From assembly GCA_022414725.1 (NCBI GenBank), contig CM039462.1:74213803-74277802 (forward strand): DNA of 64,000 bases. Reading direction: 5' to 3'. The DNA comes from Microglena sp. YARC (lineage: Eukaryota > Chlorophyta > Chlorophyceae > Chlamydomonadales > Chlamydomonadaceae). The notes below the pieces were generated by a model that did no database searches, was not told the DNA's origin, and saw only the letters and a program-made list of their open reading frames with translations. Shown piece after piece: positions 30,736 to 40,500 of the stretch. The first letter of the stretch is position 1. Each line of letters begins with the position of its first letter. The translations under genes were made by a program, and so were the position numbers.

Positions 30736-31028
30736 TCGTTGGGTTTGTCAATGCTCCCGATTATGATCGGGAGAATTGTGTGTATTCCGAGTTTGGTTTT
30801 CTCAATCATTCGCTCGTTGGGTTTGACAATGCTCCCGATTATGATCGGAGGACTGTGGGTATTCTGAGTTTGGTTTTTCTCAATCATTCGCTCGTTGGGT
30901 TTGACAATGCTCCCGATTATGATCAAGAGGACTGTGGGTATTCTGAGTTTGGTTTTTCTCAATCATTCGTTCGTTGGGTTTGACAATGCTCCCGATTATG
31001 ATAGGGAGGACTATGGGTATGCCGAGTA
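30736..31028 (+). repeat. 78-bp tandem repeats with internal palindrome
   Basis: Copies start at 30,736, 30,814, 30,892 and 30,971 with 'tcgttgggtttg', each holding the palindrome 'ctcccgattatgatcgggag'. Related palindromes occur alone at about 29,404, 29,531 and 30,252, in the introns of the transposon gene. Confidence 0.85.
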
Positions 31029-31029
31029 C

Positions 31030-31050
31030 AAAAAAAAAAAAAAAAAAAAA
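31030..31050 (+). repeat. Poly-A tract
   Basis: Twenty-one consecutive A within the transposon, just after the 78-bp repeats. Confidence 0.9.
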
Positions 31051-31119
31051 TGCTACCACTACAATGCAATTCATAACCAAACCAGACGCTATGGAAATCT
31101 TGGAACGGTAGCTAAGGAT

Positions 31120-31925
31120 GCATGCCATATGGGTATGCAGTACTGTCCGCCATTACTCTGACGCAGGTGCAAGCGGGTAACCATCATGCAGGTAGGCAGG
31201 CCTCAGTAAGGTGCAGGCGGGTGCAGAGCTGTTCGCCAGTACTCCGGCGCAGGTGCTGGCCCGGCGCGTGTCCTGGTCTGGTCTGGCAGGTGCATGCAGG
31301 TAGGCAGACCTATCCAGTGCTCCGAGCGCCAGTGCTCCTGGCTATCTGCCCAGCATCCACCAGAGAAGGTGCTAGGCAGGACAGTGACAGTGAAATGCAT
31401 TGCGCAAAGGGTGCGAGAATTAGAAGCAACTCGGGGTTATTCACAACCACCCGGTGCTAATGCAGATGCGCAGCAAGGCGATGCAGAAAGCGAAAGGCAA
31501 AGCAGCAGATCATGAGAACAGAGCTGAAGTGAATTCCCATAGCAGTGAAATGCATTGCGCAAAAGGTGCGAGAATTAGGTGCAACTCGGAATCATGCAGG
31601 GCCACCCGGTGCTAATGCGGATGCGCAGCAAAGCAATGCAGGATGCGAAAGGCAATTTGCGCAAGGCATGAAAGGAGGTGAAAGCGCAAGGCATGAAAAG
31701 AGGTGAAAGCGCAAGGCATGAAGCAAAGCCTTACCGACTTATCAAAACAGTCTTTCATGCATGCGCAGCAAGGGGGGGCCCGGCAAGGGGGGTCAATCAA
31801 TGCACATCAAGGGGTCATGCAAAGGGGTCAAGCTGCCAGGTCATGCAAAGGGGTCAAGCTGCCAGAGAAGGTGCTGGGCATGGCAATCAATGCACAGCAA
31901 GGAGTCATGCAAAGGGGTCAAGCTG
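31120..31925 (+). repeat. Degenerate repeats inside the transposon
   Basis: No gene. Repeated phrases are 'gtgcaggcgggtgcag', 'gcgcaaggcatgaaa' (three times, about 31,658-31,720) and 'catgcaaaggggtcaagctg' (three times, about 31,817-31,927), plus a duplicated segment 'gtgaaatgcattgcgcaaa' at about 31,391 and 31,545. Confidence 0.7.
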
Positions 31926-32052
31926 CCAATCCATTGAGAAGGACACCAAGGCAGAGGCTGTGCAATCGGATGGAGACAATGTAGACATTGCTAAGGAGGA
32001 GGAGATGGAGGAGGAGGAAGATGGGGATGGGGGCATGGAGGAGGAGATTCTA
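31925..32052 (+). repeat. Inverted copy of the acidic coding block
   Basis: About 125 bases beginning 'caatccattgagaaggacac' match the reverse complement of about 28,065-28,192 with few differences. The two copies form an inverted repeat 3.7 kb apart within the same element. Confidence 0.8.
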
Positions 32053-32339
32053 GTGCAGCGATTGTACAGGCGCTGTTGTTACCCAACAAGTTAGCATTGG
32101 CCCTCTTTCTACAACGTGATAGCCTGTCATAAGTACTAAGTTGTACTTTCGAACTGTTGAGTTGTGAGTTGTGAGATAAATAATTATGAGCAATGCGTTC
32201 AAGACTTTGTAAACAGCTTTCACCTTCCTCTTGACTGTCCTCTACAATTGATTTTGTATTGGAATACTTCGAAGGAACTTTCTCTCTCTCCAAACGAGCA
32301 AATCAATGTTACAATTGAAATTGAAGGGAATAGTCTCTT

Positions 32340-32535
32340 TCTCCGGAATGCAACAAAACAATCTTACATAATAAATTGTAAGATATTTTCGTAAAATACA
32401 CCAAAAAAGCAAAATCAATCAATTTGCGAAAACGATCTTACAAAATAAATTGGAAGATATTTTCGTAAAATACACCAAAAAAGCAAAACCAATTCATTTG
32501 CGAAAACGATCTTACAATATTTATCGTAAGATTTC
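32340..32535 (+). repeat. Subterminal repeats of the 4.9 kb element
   Basis: Two near-identical units of about 80 bases contain 'gatattttcgtaaaatacac' and 'caaaaaagcaaaa', with 'cttac' palindromes like those near the left end (27,720-27,965). Confidence 0.75.
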
Positions 32536-32576
32536 AGTAAAATAAAAAATCCGTTCGGAAGCAGGAACGCCCATTA

Positions 32577-33246
32577 AGTGCATACAAAGACAATGGATGG
32601 GGGTACACCCATAATAGTTTTGAACAATGCAATGTATCCCACCAGGCACAGGAACAGGCAGAGGCAGATGCGCAGGCGCGTGCAAATGCACAGGCACCAT
32701 CACGGGCACAAGCACAAGCACAAGCACAAGCACATGCGCAGGCGCGTGAAAAGGCACAGGCAGATGCGCAGGCGCGTGCAAATGCACAGGCACCATCACA
32801 GGCACAAGCACAAGCACGAGCACAGGCACAAGCACAAGCACAAAGCACAGGCGCAGGCGCGTGCAAATGCACAGGCACTGGCACCAGCACCAGCACTAGA
32901 TAGGTTATCCAGTGATGGCACTAGTACATTGCATCAAGGAAATTGTTTGCGATCGACTAAGGGAAGATTCTGCATGCAATCCGATGGCAATTAGGTCATG
33001 TACAATCGTGATGGAGTACCCAAATGGGCAAGTAATACATATCGTAAAGAAAGTGGACCCTACAAGTTGGTCATGCAATCAGATGGTAATTTGGTGGTGT
33101 ATGGAAACGGAAAACCTACATGGTCGTCTTCCACTTTGAGGAAGGGAACCCCACATTATATTATCGTGATGCAATCGGACAATAATGTCGTTTTGTATGA
33201 CAAAAATAGGACAGCTACATGGGCCAGCGGGACATATAATGCGTGA
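32577..33246 (+). pseudogene. Gln/Ala repeats plus B-lectin domain, 3' part of the split gene
   Basis: After the transposon end the frame carries a short aromatic and cysteine-containing stretch. It is followed by alternating 'QAQ'/'[11 protein letters not shown]' repeats (about 32,640-32,850), a frameshift near 32,845, and then a bulb-type mannose-binding lectin domain: 'STLHQGNCLRSTKGRFCMQS', 'LVMQSDGNLVVYGNGKPTWS' and 'MQSDNNVVLYDKNRTATWAS'. The QxDxNxVxY motif, the mannose-contact signature, is present in two of three subdomains; in the first an in-frame TAG (about 32,992) falls after 'MQSDGN'. B-lectins bind sugars, so attachment to host glycans is plausible. A nearly identical lectin copy lies at 59,160-59,580. 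Confidence 0.75.
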
Positions 33247-33600
33247 TTTTACATTCGCACCACCAATTTTTTAAAAATCCTTCTAGTTGAAAACGAGTGC
33301 TTTCGAGTCATCGTCAACCTTGAACTCGTTTTCCGAAGCGTGTGTCATGCTGAAATCGTATCCATTGATGTATCTCATCACTAGAGTTTGTTACGTACTG
33401 CCTTGCTAGGGTTGCGAAACATGGTCTGGAGCGGAATTGTGATTCCTCTGTGCTGATATCTCAGGCTAGCGAGTCGTTCCGGAGGCTCTAAATTCTGAGT
33501 AGACATTTCAAACAATCCGCCGGGAGGAAGGAACGCCCATTATAAGGGATAAGTTGTATTAGTGTAAAGCTGATTTGTACTTTGTCCATACAATGGAAAC
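33247..33600. other. Intergenic with a solo transposon end
   Basis: The first 30 bases after the lectin stop are conserved beside the second lectin copy. A 29-base relative of the 4.9 kb element's end ('aatccgccgggaggaaggaa' plus 'cgcccatta') lies at 33,515-33,543 with no partner nearby. 'agtgtaaag' precedes the next gene. Confidence 0.55.
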
Positions 33601-34838
33601 ATGGCAACTTCAACCGTAGGTGTTTTCAAACCTAGTTTTTCATGCACCCCTGTGAACAGCCCGGATGAGCGCCGAGCTATACGTCGGTACCTGTTCTCCC
33701 GGTACAACCTCAAGATGATGGAGGGTCCTCCCAAATTCGGCAACTCCATGTACTTCAACCGGACATTACCGCCACATGGATCAAAAAACAATCCCGCCAC
33801 AGCCAGCACCCACAACATGATGTTTCGCGCTAAATACAACGCTATAGGACGACATCATCAACCTCGTCAGCTCCTATTACTCATAACTCGCGCAATCGGT
33901 TCTAGCAGGAGCGGTTCTATCGTGTTGATAAATAGGTGTGTGGACAGCTGCATTGCTGCATCCGGCCTCTTTGCCCCCGCATACATGTTCGACGATGACA
34001 CACTCATCGAGGGGGAGATGGAAGACCACTTACTGGACGAGGTGTATCCCACCAATATCACGTCCTAGTGTGGCACGGGAAATCTGTTGGTGTAGGACAC
34101 CACGGACCTTCGGGACAACAACAATGCATGATGAACGCGACGCAGAGAACGGAACTTCTCCATACGTGGTACGCAGAATTCGAACGTTGCAATAACAATC
34201 TCGTAGGGGCAGTCAGCGGCGACGTCAAAATTATCTTGTCTGCATGGCACACCAATATCGTAGGGCTCTATAGATCCCTATTCGTCTCACCGACAGACAA
34301 CACGATGTCGTCGACAACCGTCACACGCATCGTCGCAAGACACAACAACAAAGTAGCGACGCAAAAGGACGCACTCATGCCGCTCATCTTTGATGACAAC
34401 AACATTATTGCTGACGATGATGCCGCCATTATTGCTGACGATGATGCCGCCATTATTGCTGACGATGATGCCGCCATTATTGCTGACGATGATGCCGCCA
34501 TTATTGCGGACGACGATGAAGATGAAGATGCCGGACACCGGTCTGACGACCCCCTTCAACCAGAAGATACAGAGTATGCCTCGGCGAGGCTCGAGCCTGA
34601 AGCTGTGCGACATCTGTTCTATGTGCGCGCGACACACATGCCCGATGTGTACGAACTTTACCGTGAAGAGGTCTCTGCGAGTCTATCGCGCTCTCCGGAC
34701 GCATTCGCTGGCGTGCGCTCCATGCGTGACAGTCTGATCATGCGTTCCCTGTTTTCCGCATCCTCAGGCGGCGGCGCGACGCTCCCCCAGTGCATGTTTG
34801 TGTTCGATACAGTCATCGGGAAGTGGACACCCGAGTAA
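33601..34838 (+). pseudogene. Unrecognised protein with IIADDDAA repeats, one frameshift
   Basis: From ATG 33,601 the frame reads 'SPDERRAIRRYLFSRYNLK' and 'GNSMYFNRTLPPHGSKNN' and stops at 34,066. A second frame overlapping at 34,068 continues to 34,838 with 'QRTELLHTWYAEFERCNNNL', five 'IIADDDAA' units and 'EAVRHLFYVRATHMPDVYEL'. The two are probably one protein of about 410 residues broken by a single indel near 34,060. No catalytic motif or helix. Its place next to RPB1 and the membrane proteins fits a viral gene. Confidence 0.5.
34402..34515 (+). repeat. 24-bp in-frame tandem repeat
   Basis: Five copies of 'attattgctgacgatgatgc' plus 'cgcc', coding IIADDDAA. Confidence 0.9.
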
Positions 34839-35020
34839 TGGTAATAATTTTTGAGAAGGTTGCAACAGTTGCCAAGACAAGAAATAGTTCAGGGACCAGA
34901 CAATAAATTGTGTGCAGAGTATGGGACAGTGTTATTGCATGTGCTTGAGAAGTACACAAGTCAGACATGCCTTATGTGCGGTTTGCTTGAAAAGTACATA
35001 TACTTGCAATAACTGTCAAT
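34839..35020. other. No supported gene
   Basis: Contains a repeated phrase 'gcttgagaagtacac'/'gcttgaaaagtacat' (about 34,941 and 34,986). Confidence 0.35.
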
Positions 35021-35260
35021 TCACCTGCGACAGAGACATTGTGGGGGGGCATCTTCCTGAACGCAGTTCGAACAAAAAATCCCATTAGTTCGTAAAGGAC
35101 AGAGATGTGGATCTCTGTAACCCGGACCGATAGTTGACCCCAATGATACTTCTTCTTTGTACATGTCCCCCGGACACCGGATGTGTAGTAAGGAATTCAT
35201 AAGTTCGATGACAACCAAATATGTAAAAACTGTATGTCTCTGCCTGAATGCATCGCGCAA
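35021..35260 (-). CDS. Small cysteine-rich protein
   Basis: Minus-strand frame of up to 79 codons; a later ATG gives about 59. It has seven cysteines in 'HIRCPGDMYK', 'PHLCPLRTNGIFCSNCVQE' and 'PPQCLCRR'. The spacing could form disulfides or a metal site. No family recognised. An upstream G run (35,041-35,047 on the plus strand) lies near its 3' end, so the terminus may be misread. Confidence 0.35.
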   Translation of the reverse strand: MRDAFRQRHTVFTYLVVIELMNSLLHIRCPGDMYKEEVSLGSTIGPGYRDPHLCPLRTNGIFCSNCVQEDAPPQCLCRR

Positions 35261-35351
35261 ACCTTTACTAGACTATACAAAATAAGGTCCCAAAATTAAA
35301 TGAAAACGACTGTATGAGACCACATTATTTCATATCCTCATACAAAACCAA

Positions 35352-35975
35352 ATGGAGAAAATCAACGACATCGACGTCAATTTGATCAACAAACGCGCGT
35401 TCGACACCGCACGTCGCATCCAAGGAAACAATACCGATGAAATACAGAAGAATTTAGTTAATACAAACAAGTACTATGACCACGTGAACAAGCAAGCGAC
35501 ACAACGTGCATTCAAGACCAACAATGCCGTTGCCAACCTGTTGTACCACAAGAACACGGACTTGGTCGCGCAAATGAATGAGAGCTGGAACACGAACCGA
35601 CACTTTCATATGACCTTAGACAAAGAAGCATCGCGTTTGGATAAGGGAAACAAGACTGCAAAAGTCGATGTCTATAGAATGCGTCAAGAGGAATTGCAAC
35701 TCGAGTATACGCGCAATCTATACAATGTGAAGAAATACATAGTGATCAAGACATGCATGATCATTGGCATCGCGGCATTGGTTTACAGGATACACACTTC
35801 CGGAAAACTGAAGAAGAAGTTTGCCATTATCATCATCGCAGTTGTAACAATTATATACATCATTTCAATTCTCAGAGACCTGACCGATGCAAACAAGCGA
35901 CGTAACATGGACTGGGAACGTTACTATTGGAAGAGCAATAATATAGAAGGCCACAAAGGATCAAAGTGCGAATGA
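35352..35975 (+). CDS. Two-helix membrane protein
   Basis: Intact frame of 207 codons. Residues 1-125 are charged and helical, with many Asn, Lys and Arg ('NKRAFDTARRIQGNNTDEIQ'), probably a coiled coil. Two hydrophobic helices follow: 'YIVIKTCMIIGIAALVYRI' (about residues 127-146) and 'FAIIIIAVVTIIYIISIL' (about 155-172). The short tail has 'NMDWERYYWK'. A soluble helical N-domain plus a C-terminal helical hairpin is common among giant-virus inner-membrane proteins. No name can be assigned. Intactness in a damaged region is notable. Confidence 0.6.
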   Translation: MEKINDIDVNLINKRAFDTARRIQGNNTDEIQKNLVNTNKYYDHVNKQATQRAFKTNNAVANLLYHKNTDLVAQMNESWNTNRHFHMTLDKEASRLDKGNKTAKVDVYRMRQEELQLEYTRNLYNVKKYIVIKTCMIIGIAALVYRIHTSGKLKKKFAIIIIAVVTIIYIISILRDLTDANKRRNMDWERYYWKSNNIEGHKGSKCE

Positions 35976-35999
35976 TCGTGTCATTGTGACATACATCTA

Positions 36000-36181
36000 C
36001 ACTCGACGGAACACTTAAATGAAACGTCTTTTGTACGGCCATACCGGAATGTGTTGTAGCAACCACAGGGCGGTGGTGTACAATCGCGATTCCGCTTCAG
36101 ACCATGTTCCGCCGACTGTATTAAAAATCAGCTTGGAGGCAAGAACGACCATTATGTTTCATTTTACAGTTCTGCCGACAT
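36000..36181. mobile_element. Composite short transposon remnant
   Basis: Left end 'tacactcgacggaacact' (36,000), an inner 'gttccgccgactgta' (about 36,106-36,120), a relative of the 4.9 kb element end ('aatcagcttggaggcaagaa', about 36,124) and a final inverted 'tttcattttacagttctgcc' (about 36,154). Several short elements are nested. No coding capacity. Confidence 0.55.
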
Positions 36182-36355
36182 CATCTGCAAGTTGTATTGA
36201 GTGTAAATAGATATAACACAAATTCAAAATTAAAAGTAAAATTCAAATTCAAATTCAAATTACAATTCAATCCAAATCCAAATCCAATTGAGAGAACGAT
36301 GCATATAGTCCACCTTTTCTGCCGAACGTCATGCACCATAAAAAAAAAACGAACT

Positions 36356-36940
36356 ATGACTACAGAAACGATCATATGGGCGACAGGAAGAAAGCATATC
36401 ATTGGCAACCGCATAATGCTCCTCCCCCTCTCGTGTGGGACACGGAATGACGACTTCGACTTCCAAGTCAAAGCATTAGACATGTTGACAGGGTTAGCGG
36501 GACCTCCTCTGTACTCACATGACGACATCTACTGTCTGGACACACTCTACGTCGCATTAATGTGGGGGATGAACATGTCGGCGGGCTACCTCGTAGATTG
36601 CTTTACCCACACGCTACCAAAGGAGGCACTCACGATGCCGCACAGGTGGATATGCCGATTCTTGTGTATGTGCGCATCGCACCCAGACGTTGTGGACACA
36701 ATCAGAGTCAAACTCTTGTACGTTAATCTGTTTGGAGGCGAACAAATAGAATATCAGGAAACCTACGAAACAACGAGGGACACCATCTTGAAGATACTGT
36801 TCGGGGAGTACATATCCGTGACAAACTCCAACGTACAAGACAACTGCGAGCCGGAAACGTTCGAAAATGTTATCAAGTATACGCGATACGTGATGAAACT
36901 GGACGAGGATGAACTCGACCCAAAACCAATTGAGGATTGA
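36356..36940 (+). CDS. Unrecognised protein, intact
   Basis: I choose ATG 36,356 because the upstream in-frame extension is a Lys/Phe and Asn/Pro low-complexity run derived from 'aaattc' and 'aatcca' microsatellites (about 36,220-36,290). The 194-codon product contains 'WATGRKHIIGNRIMLLPLSC', 'LYVALMWGMNMSAGYLVDCF', 'MPHRWICRFLCMCASHPDVV' and an acidic end 'DEDELDPKPIED'. Central hydrophobic stretches are too short and polar for clear membrane helices. No domain recognised. Confidence 0.5.
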   Translation: MTTETIIWATGRKHIIGNRIMLLPLSCGTRNDDFDFQVKALDMLTGLAGPPLYSHDDIYCLDTLYVALMWGMNMSAGYLVDCFTHTLPKEALTMPHRWICRFLCMCASHPDVVDTIRVKLLYVNLFGGEQIEYQETYETTRDTILKILFGEYISVTNSNVQDNCEPETFENVIKYTRYVMKLDEDELDPKPIED

Positions 36941-37563
36941 ATGTCGAAGTCTACACTGTAAAACGGAGGAGTATGTGGAAGCATCGGAAGACGTTGGCAC
37001 CAACTCTATGACCACCATCACGACATTCGGCCCCACCCTTCATCGGGGCATGGTATCGTCATTGAAGTATATCGCGTACTCCCCCCTGGAGTTTGTAGCA
37101 CCGGTTTTGTGTGGATTTGGATATGCTGGATAACGTCGGTGCAGAACAAAGACTCGTTACCCTTGTAGAAGAACCCGAACTGACCAAAGTAGCCGGATAT
37201 GTCCTTGTAAAAATTATAGACGTCGATCATGCTACACGCACTACTGCGGTAGTATCCATTTGACGAGTCGCCGCACTCCTGATCTTGTTATTCACAAGCA
37301 TCTAGGTGTGTCTGCGACTCAACTTTAGGTTCATGAGTCTTAGAAGACAGGCGAGATTTGACGGGATCCAGCATTTATTTGTGTATCGATTACCACTGTG
37401 GATATTACAAATAATTTCCACTTATACATTGACTCCAGTTAAAATTAAGTGTAAAGAGAACGTGCACCCAAAGAATCAAATGTGTCGTGTGACTATGTCG
37501 CCCCGGTTTTAATGTCCCACTCTTTGTAAACATCCTCCATCCACAAAAGAAATACATTGAAAG
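36941..37563. other. Weak minus-strand coding trace upstream of RPB1
   Basis: A minus-strand frame (37,018-37,230, extending with breaks to about 37,300) reads 'CGDSSNGYYRSSAC' then 'MIDVYNFYKDISGYFGQF' and 'NESLFCTDVIQHIQ', which might be a decayed small gene. The last 60 bases before 37,564 probably hold the RPB1 promoter. Confidence 0.3.
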
Positions 37564-40500
37564 ATGTCGTCCCTCTACCGAGAACTCTCGTACGATAGAT
37601 CGATATCCCGCGTCCACGGCGTACAGTTCTCTGTCCTCGGAGAAGACGATATTCTGGCGCGTAGCGTGTGCGAGGTCAAGGTACCGCGCACATTCGATGG
37701 GAACGACCCAGTACCGGACGGACTCTTCGACCCCCGAATGGGGGTGATCGATAACAGGAAGTTGTGCGCCACCTGCCACCAACGAAACACGTTCTGCCCA
37801 GGCCACTTCGGACACATCACGCTCGCGCAACCATGCTTCTATGTACGACATCGTCAAAAAACTGATGACATGCGTCTGCTTCAGATGCAGCAAGCTTCTG
37901 GTAGACGCAGACGTACCGGAAGTTCACACCATGCTCACCAAGAAAACGACCGTTTCCAACATGAGACGATGGGACACAGTCACCAAGCTGTGCGCGCGCG
38001 TGAAGAGATGTGGCGCGTCCACCAAGAACGGGTGCCGAGCACGCAAACCTGACTCCGTCTCTAGATGGGACGACATGCGCCTCCGCATGTTGTGGAAGCC
38101 CTCGCCGAGCACACGAGAGACGGAGTCGAGGGAACTCATCCTCACGGCAGAGGACACGCTCAGAATACTGAGACGCATCACTGACGAGGACTGCGCCATT
38201 TTGGGACTCGACCCTCGCTTCGCGAGACCCGAACGATTCATATGCACGCACCTACCCGTCCTGCCGCCATCAGTGCCCCATCGGTCAGACACGAGTCCGG
38301 ACAGAGGCAGGAGGACGATCTAACGCACAAGCTAGCCGACATCGTCAAGGTGAACAACATGATCCTGGAAAAAATAGCCAAGGGAGGATCCGCAGAAACG
38401 GTCGAGAAGAACGGGTTCGTGCTCCAATACCACGTAGCGACGCTCATTGACAACAACACCAGTCTCTACCCTGCAAAGGACAGATCAGGACGTAGTCTAC
38501 GCTCACTCTCAGAACGACTGGGGCACAAGGAAGGCCGCATCCGAGGAAACCTCATGGGCAAGCGCGTGGATTTCTCAGCAAGAACCGTCATCACACCGGA
38601 CCCAAACCTCTCCATAGACGAACTAGGCGTCCCAAAACGCATCGCGATGAATCTCACATTCCCAGAGGTAGTCAACCAGTACAACATAGAGGAACTCAAG
38701 CTTCTAGTAGAAAAAGGAGCAGACCAGTACCCAGGAGCAAAGCACGTCCGCAAGGCGGACGGCGTGGGAGGATCAGGAGGAAGAACAATCAGGCTCAAGG
38801 ACCATCCATCGCTCAGAGAAGTAGTCGCAAATCTCGACATAGGGGACGTCGTAGAAAGACACCTCAGGAACGGAGACTACGTACTCTTCAACAGACAGCC
38901 GTCGCTACACAAGATGAGCATGATGGCGCATCGAGTAAGAGTCATGCCCTACAATACCTTCCGGCTTAATGTTTACGTATGCGCATGCTACAACGCAGAC
39001 TTTGAAGGGGACGAGATGAACATGCACGTCCCACAGAGCCTACAGACGCATCACGAACTGCAAGCTCTCGCAGCAGTCCCGTTGCACGTGCTCTCGCCAA
39101 GGTACTCCAAGCCAATCATATCGATAGTGCAGGACGTCGCTCTAGGAGTCTACCGCATCACCCAGAAGAACATACAAATACCTGAACGTCAGCTCTTCAA
39201 CCTCGTGGCACCCAACCCGACCGCGGACGCAAGGACGCTCCCTGGACGCCTTCAAGCAAACGGGGAAACCATGGCATCAGGTCGAGAATTGCTATCGACC
39301 GTGCTACCGCCCACGCTCAACACATACTTGATCAACGAGAACAAGGACGTGGGAGACGACAACTTCATTCCAGAGGACGACGAGATCCGCATCGAGAGAG
39401 GGAAAATCAAGAGCGGCGTGCTGAACGCAGCAGTCTTCGGACGCGAAACAACAGGCATCGTCCATTCGGTATTCAACACGGAGGGGCCCGAAGCAGTCAC
39501 GTTGATGCTGAACAACACGCAAAAACTCATATGCGACTGGCTCGTCCTCTCAGGCTTCAGTGTGGGCATCTCGGACCTCTGGATCCCCGAGGAAACACGA
39601 ATCGCCATCAGAGCTGAGCTGGATAGCGCGAAGAAGAACGTGAGAGAGCTCCTTAGGAACGTGCACGAGGGAACCTTCGAAAACGTGTCCACACGCTCAA
39701 ACGCCGACTTCCTCGAGGAAAGCATCACGGTGGCACTAAAGAAGGGGGAGGAGACCGCAGGCAAACTGGCCCTCTCAGGAACCGATCCCGACACAAACAG
39801 CGTTCTCAACATGATAGCCAGCGGCTCCAAAGGCAAGCAAGTCAATTTCACACAAATGATTTCATGTCTAGGCGGACAGTCCATGGAGGGACAGCGCGTG
39901 CCCTACGGATTCGAGGGGCGCACGCTCCCGCACTTCACCAAGTACGACGACGGCCCAGAGGCCCGCGGTTTTGTTGAACACTCCTTCATCGAGGGACTCA
40001 CACCGCACGAGTTCTTCTTCCACTCCATGGCAGGACGCATCGGTCTCATCGACACTGCTGTTCGCACGAGCGATACAGGATATATTCAGCGTAAGCTTAT
40101 CAAGGCCATGGAGGATTGCAAGGTCCACCACGACCGCACTGTCCGTAACGCCAACGGTCACGTTGTCCAGTTCCTTTACGGTGAGGACGGCATGAACGCG
40201 ACTAGTCTGGAGTTCCACTCTCTTCCGTACATTACTCTTGCCTCCCCTGCAGACATGCGCCCTGAGTACCTTCTCGCCACCCTTGAAGAGGTTCTTGAGC
40301 TTGACCCCCTCGGATCCCCTCCTAGCGCCTCAACCCTATCTCGTCTAGTGACTCACTTCAAGCAGCTTGTGGATGACCGTCGCTTCGTGATCGAGACTCT
40401 TTGCCACGGGCGTAGCGAGGACGTTCCCATTACGTATCCTGTGAACTTCGCTCGCATCGTCGAGGATAGCTCCGCTCTGCTCGGCGCCAAGTCAGCTACT

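Larger units (their letters stand above)
27642..32576. mobile_element. 4.9 kb DNA transposon with perfect 29-bp terminal inverted repeats
   Basis: The left end 27,642-27,670 ('taatgggcgttcctgcttcc' and 9 more bases) is identical to the reverse complement of 32,548-32,576. The flanks 'acaag' and 'agtgc' suggest a 2-bp AG target duplication. Inside are subterminal 'cttac...gtaag' palindromes, a minus-strand DUF7869-like gene with introns, 78-bp tandem repeats, a poly-A tract and an inverted duplication of an acidic coding block. Identical ends imply recent activity. Confidence 0.85.

Noticed and set aside
30736..31028. 78-bp repeats as a CRISPR array.
   Set aside because: The whole unit repeats with no variable spacers, it lies inside a eukaryotic transposon and there are no cas genes.
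23593..32994. TAG stops in PolB (23,593), the B-lectin (about 32,992), RNR1 (10,477) and the transposon protein (28,388) as evidence for recoded TAG.
   Set aside because: The residues expected at these sites differ between genes, and most other breaks are indels, so ordinary nonsense mutation is simpler.
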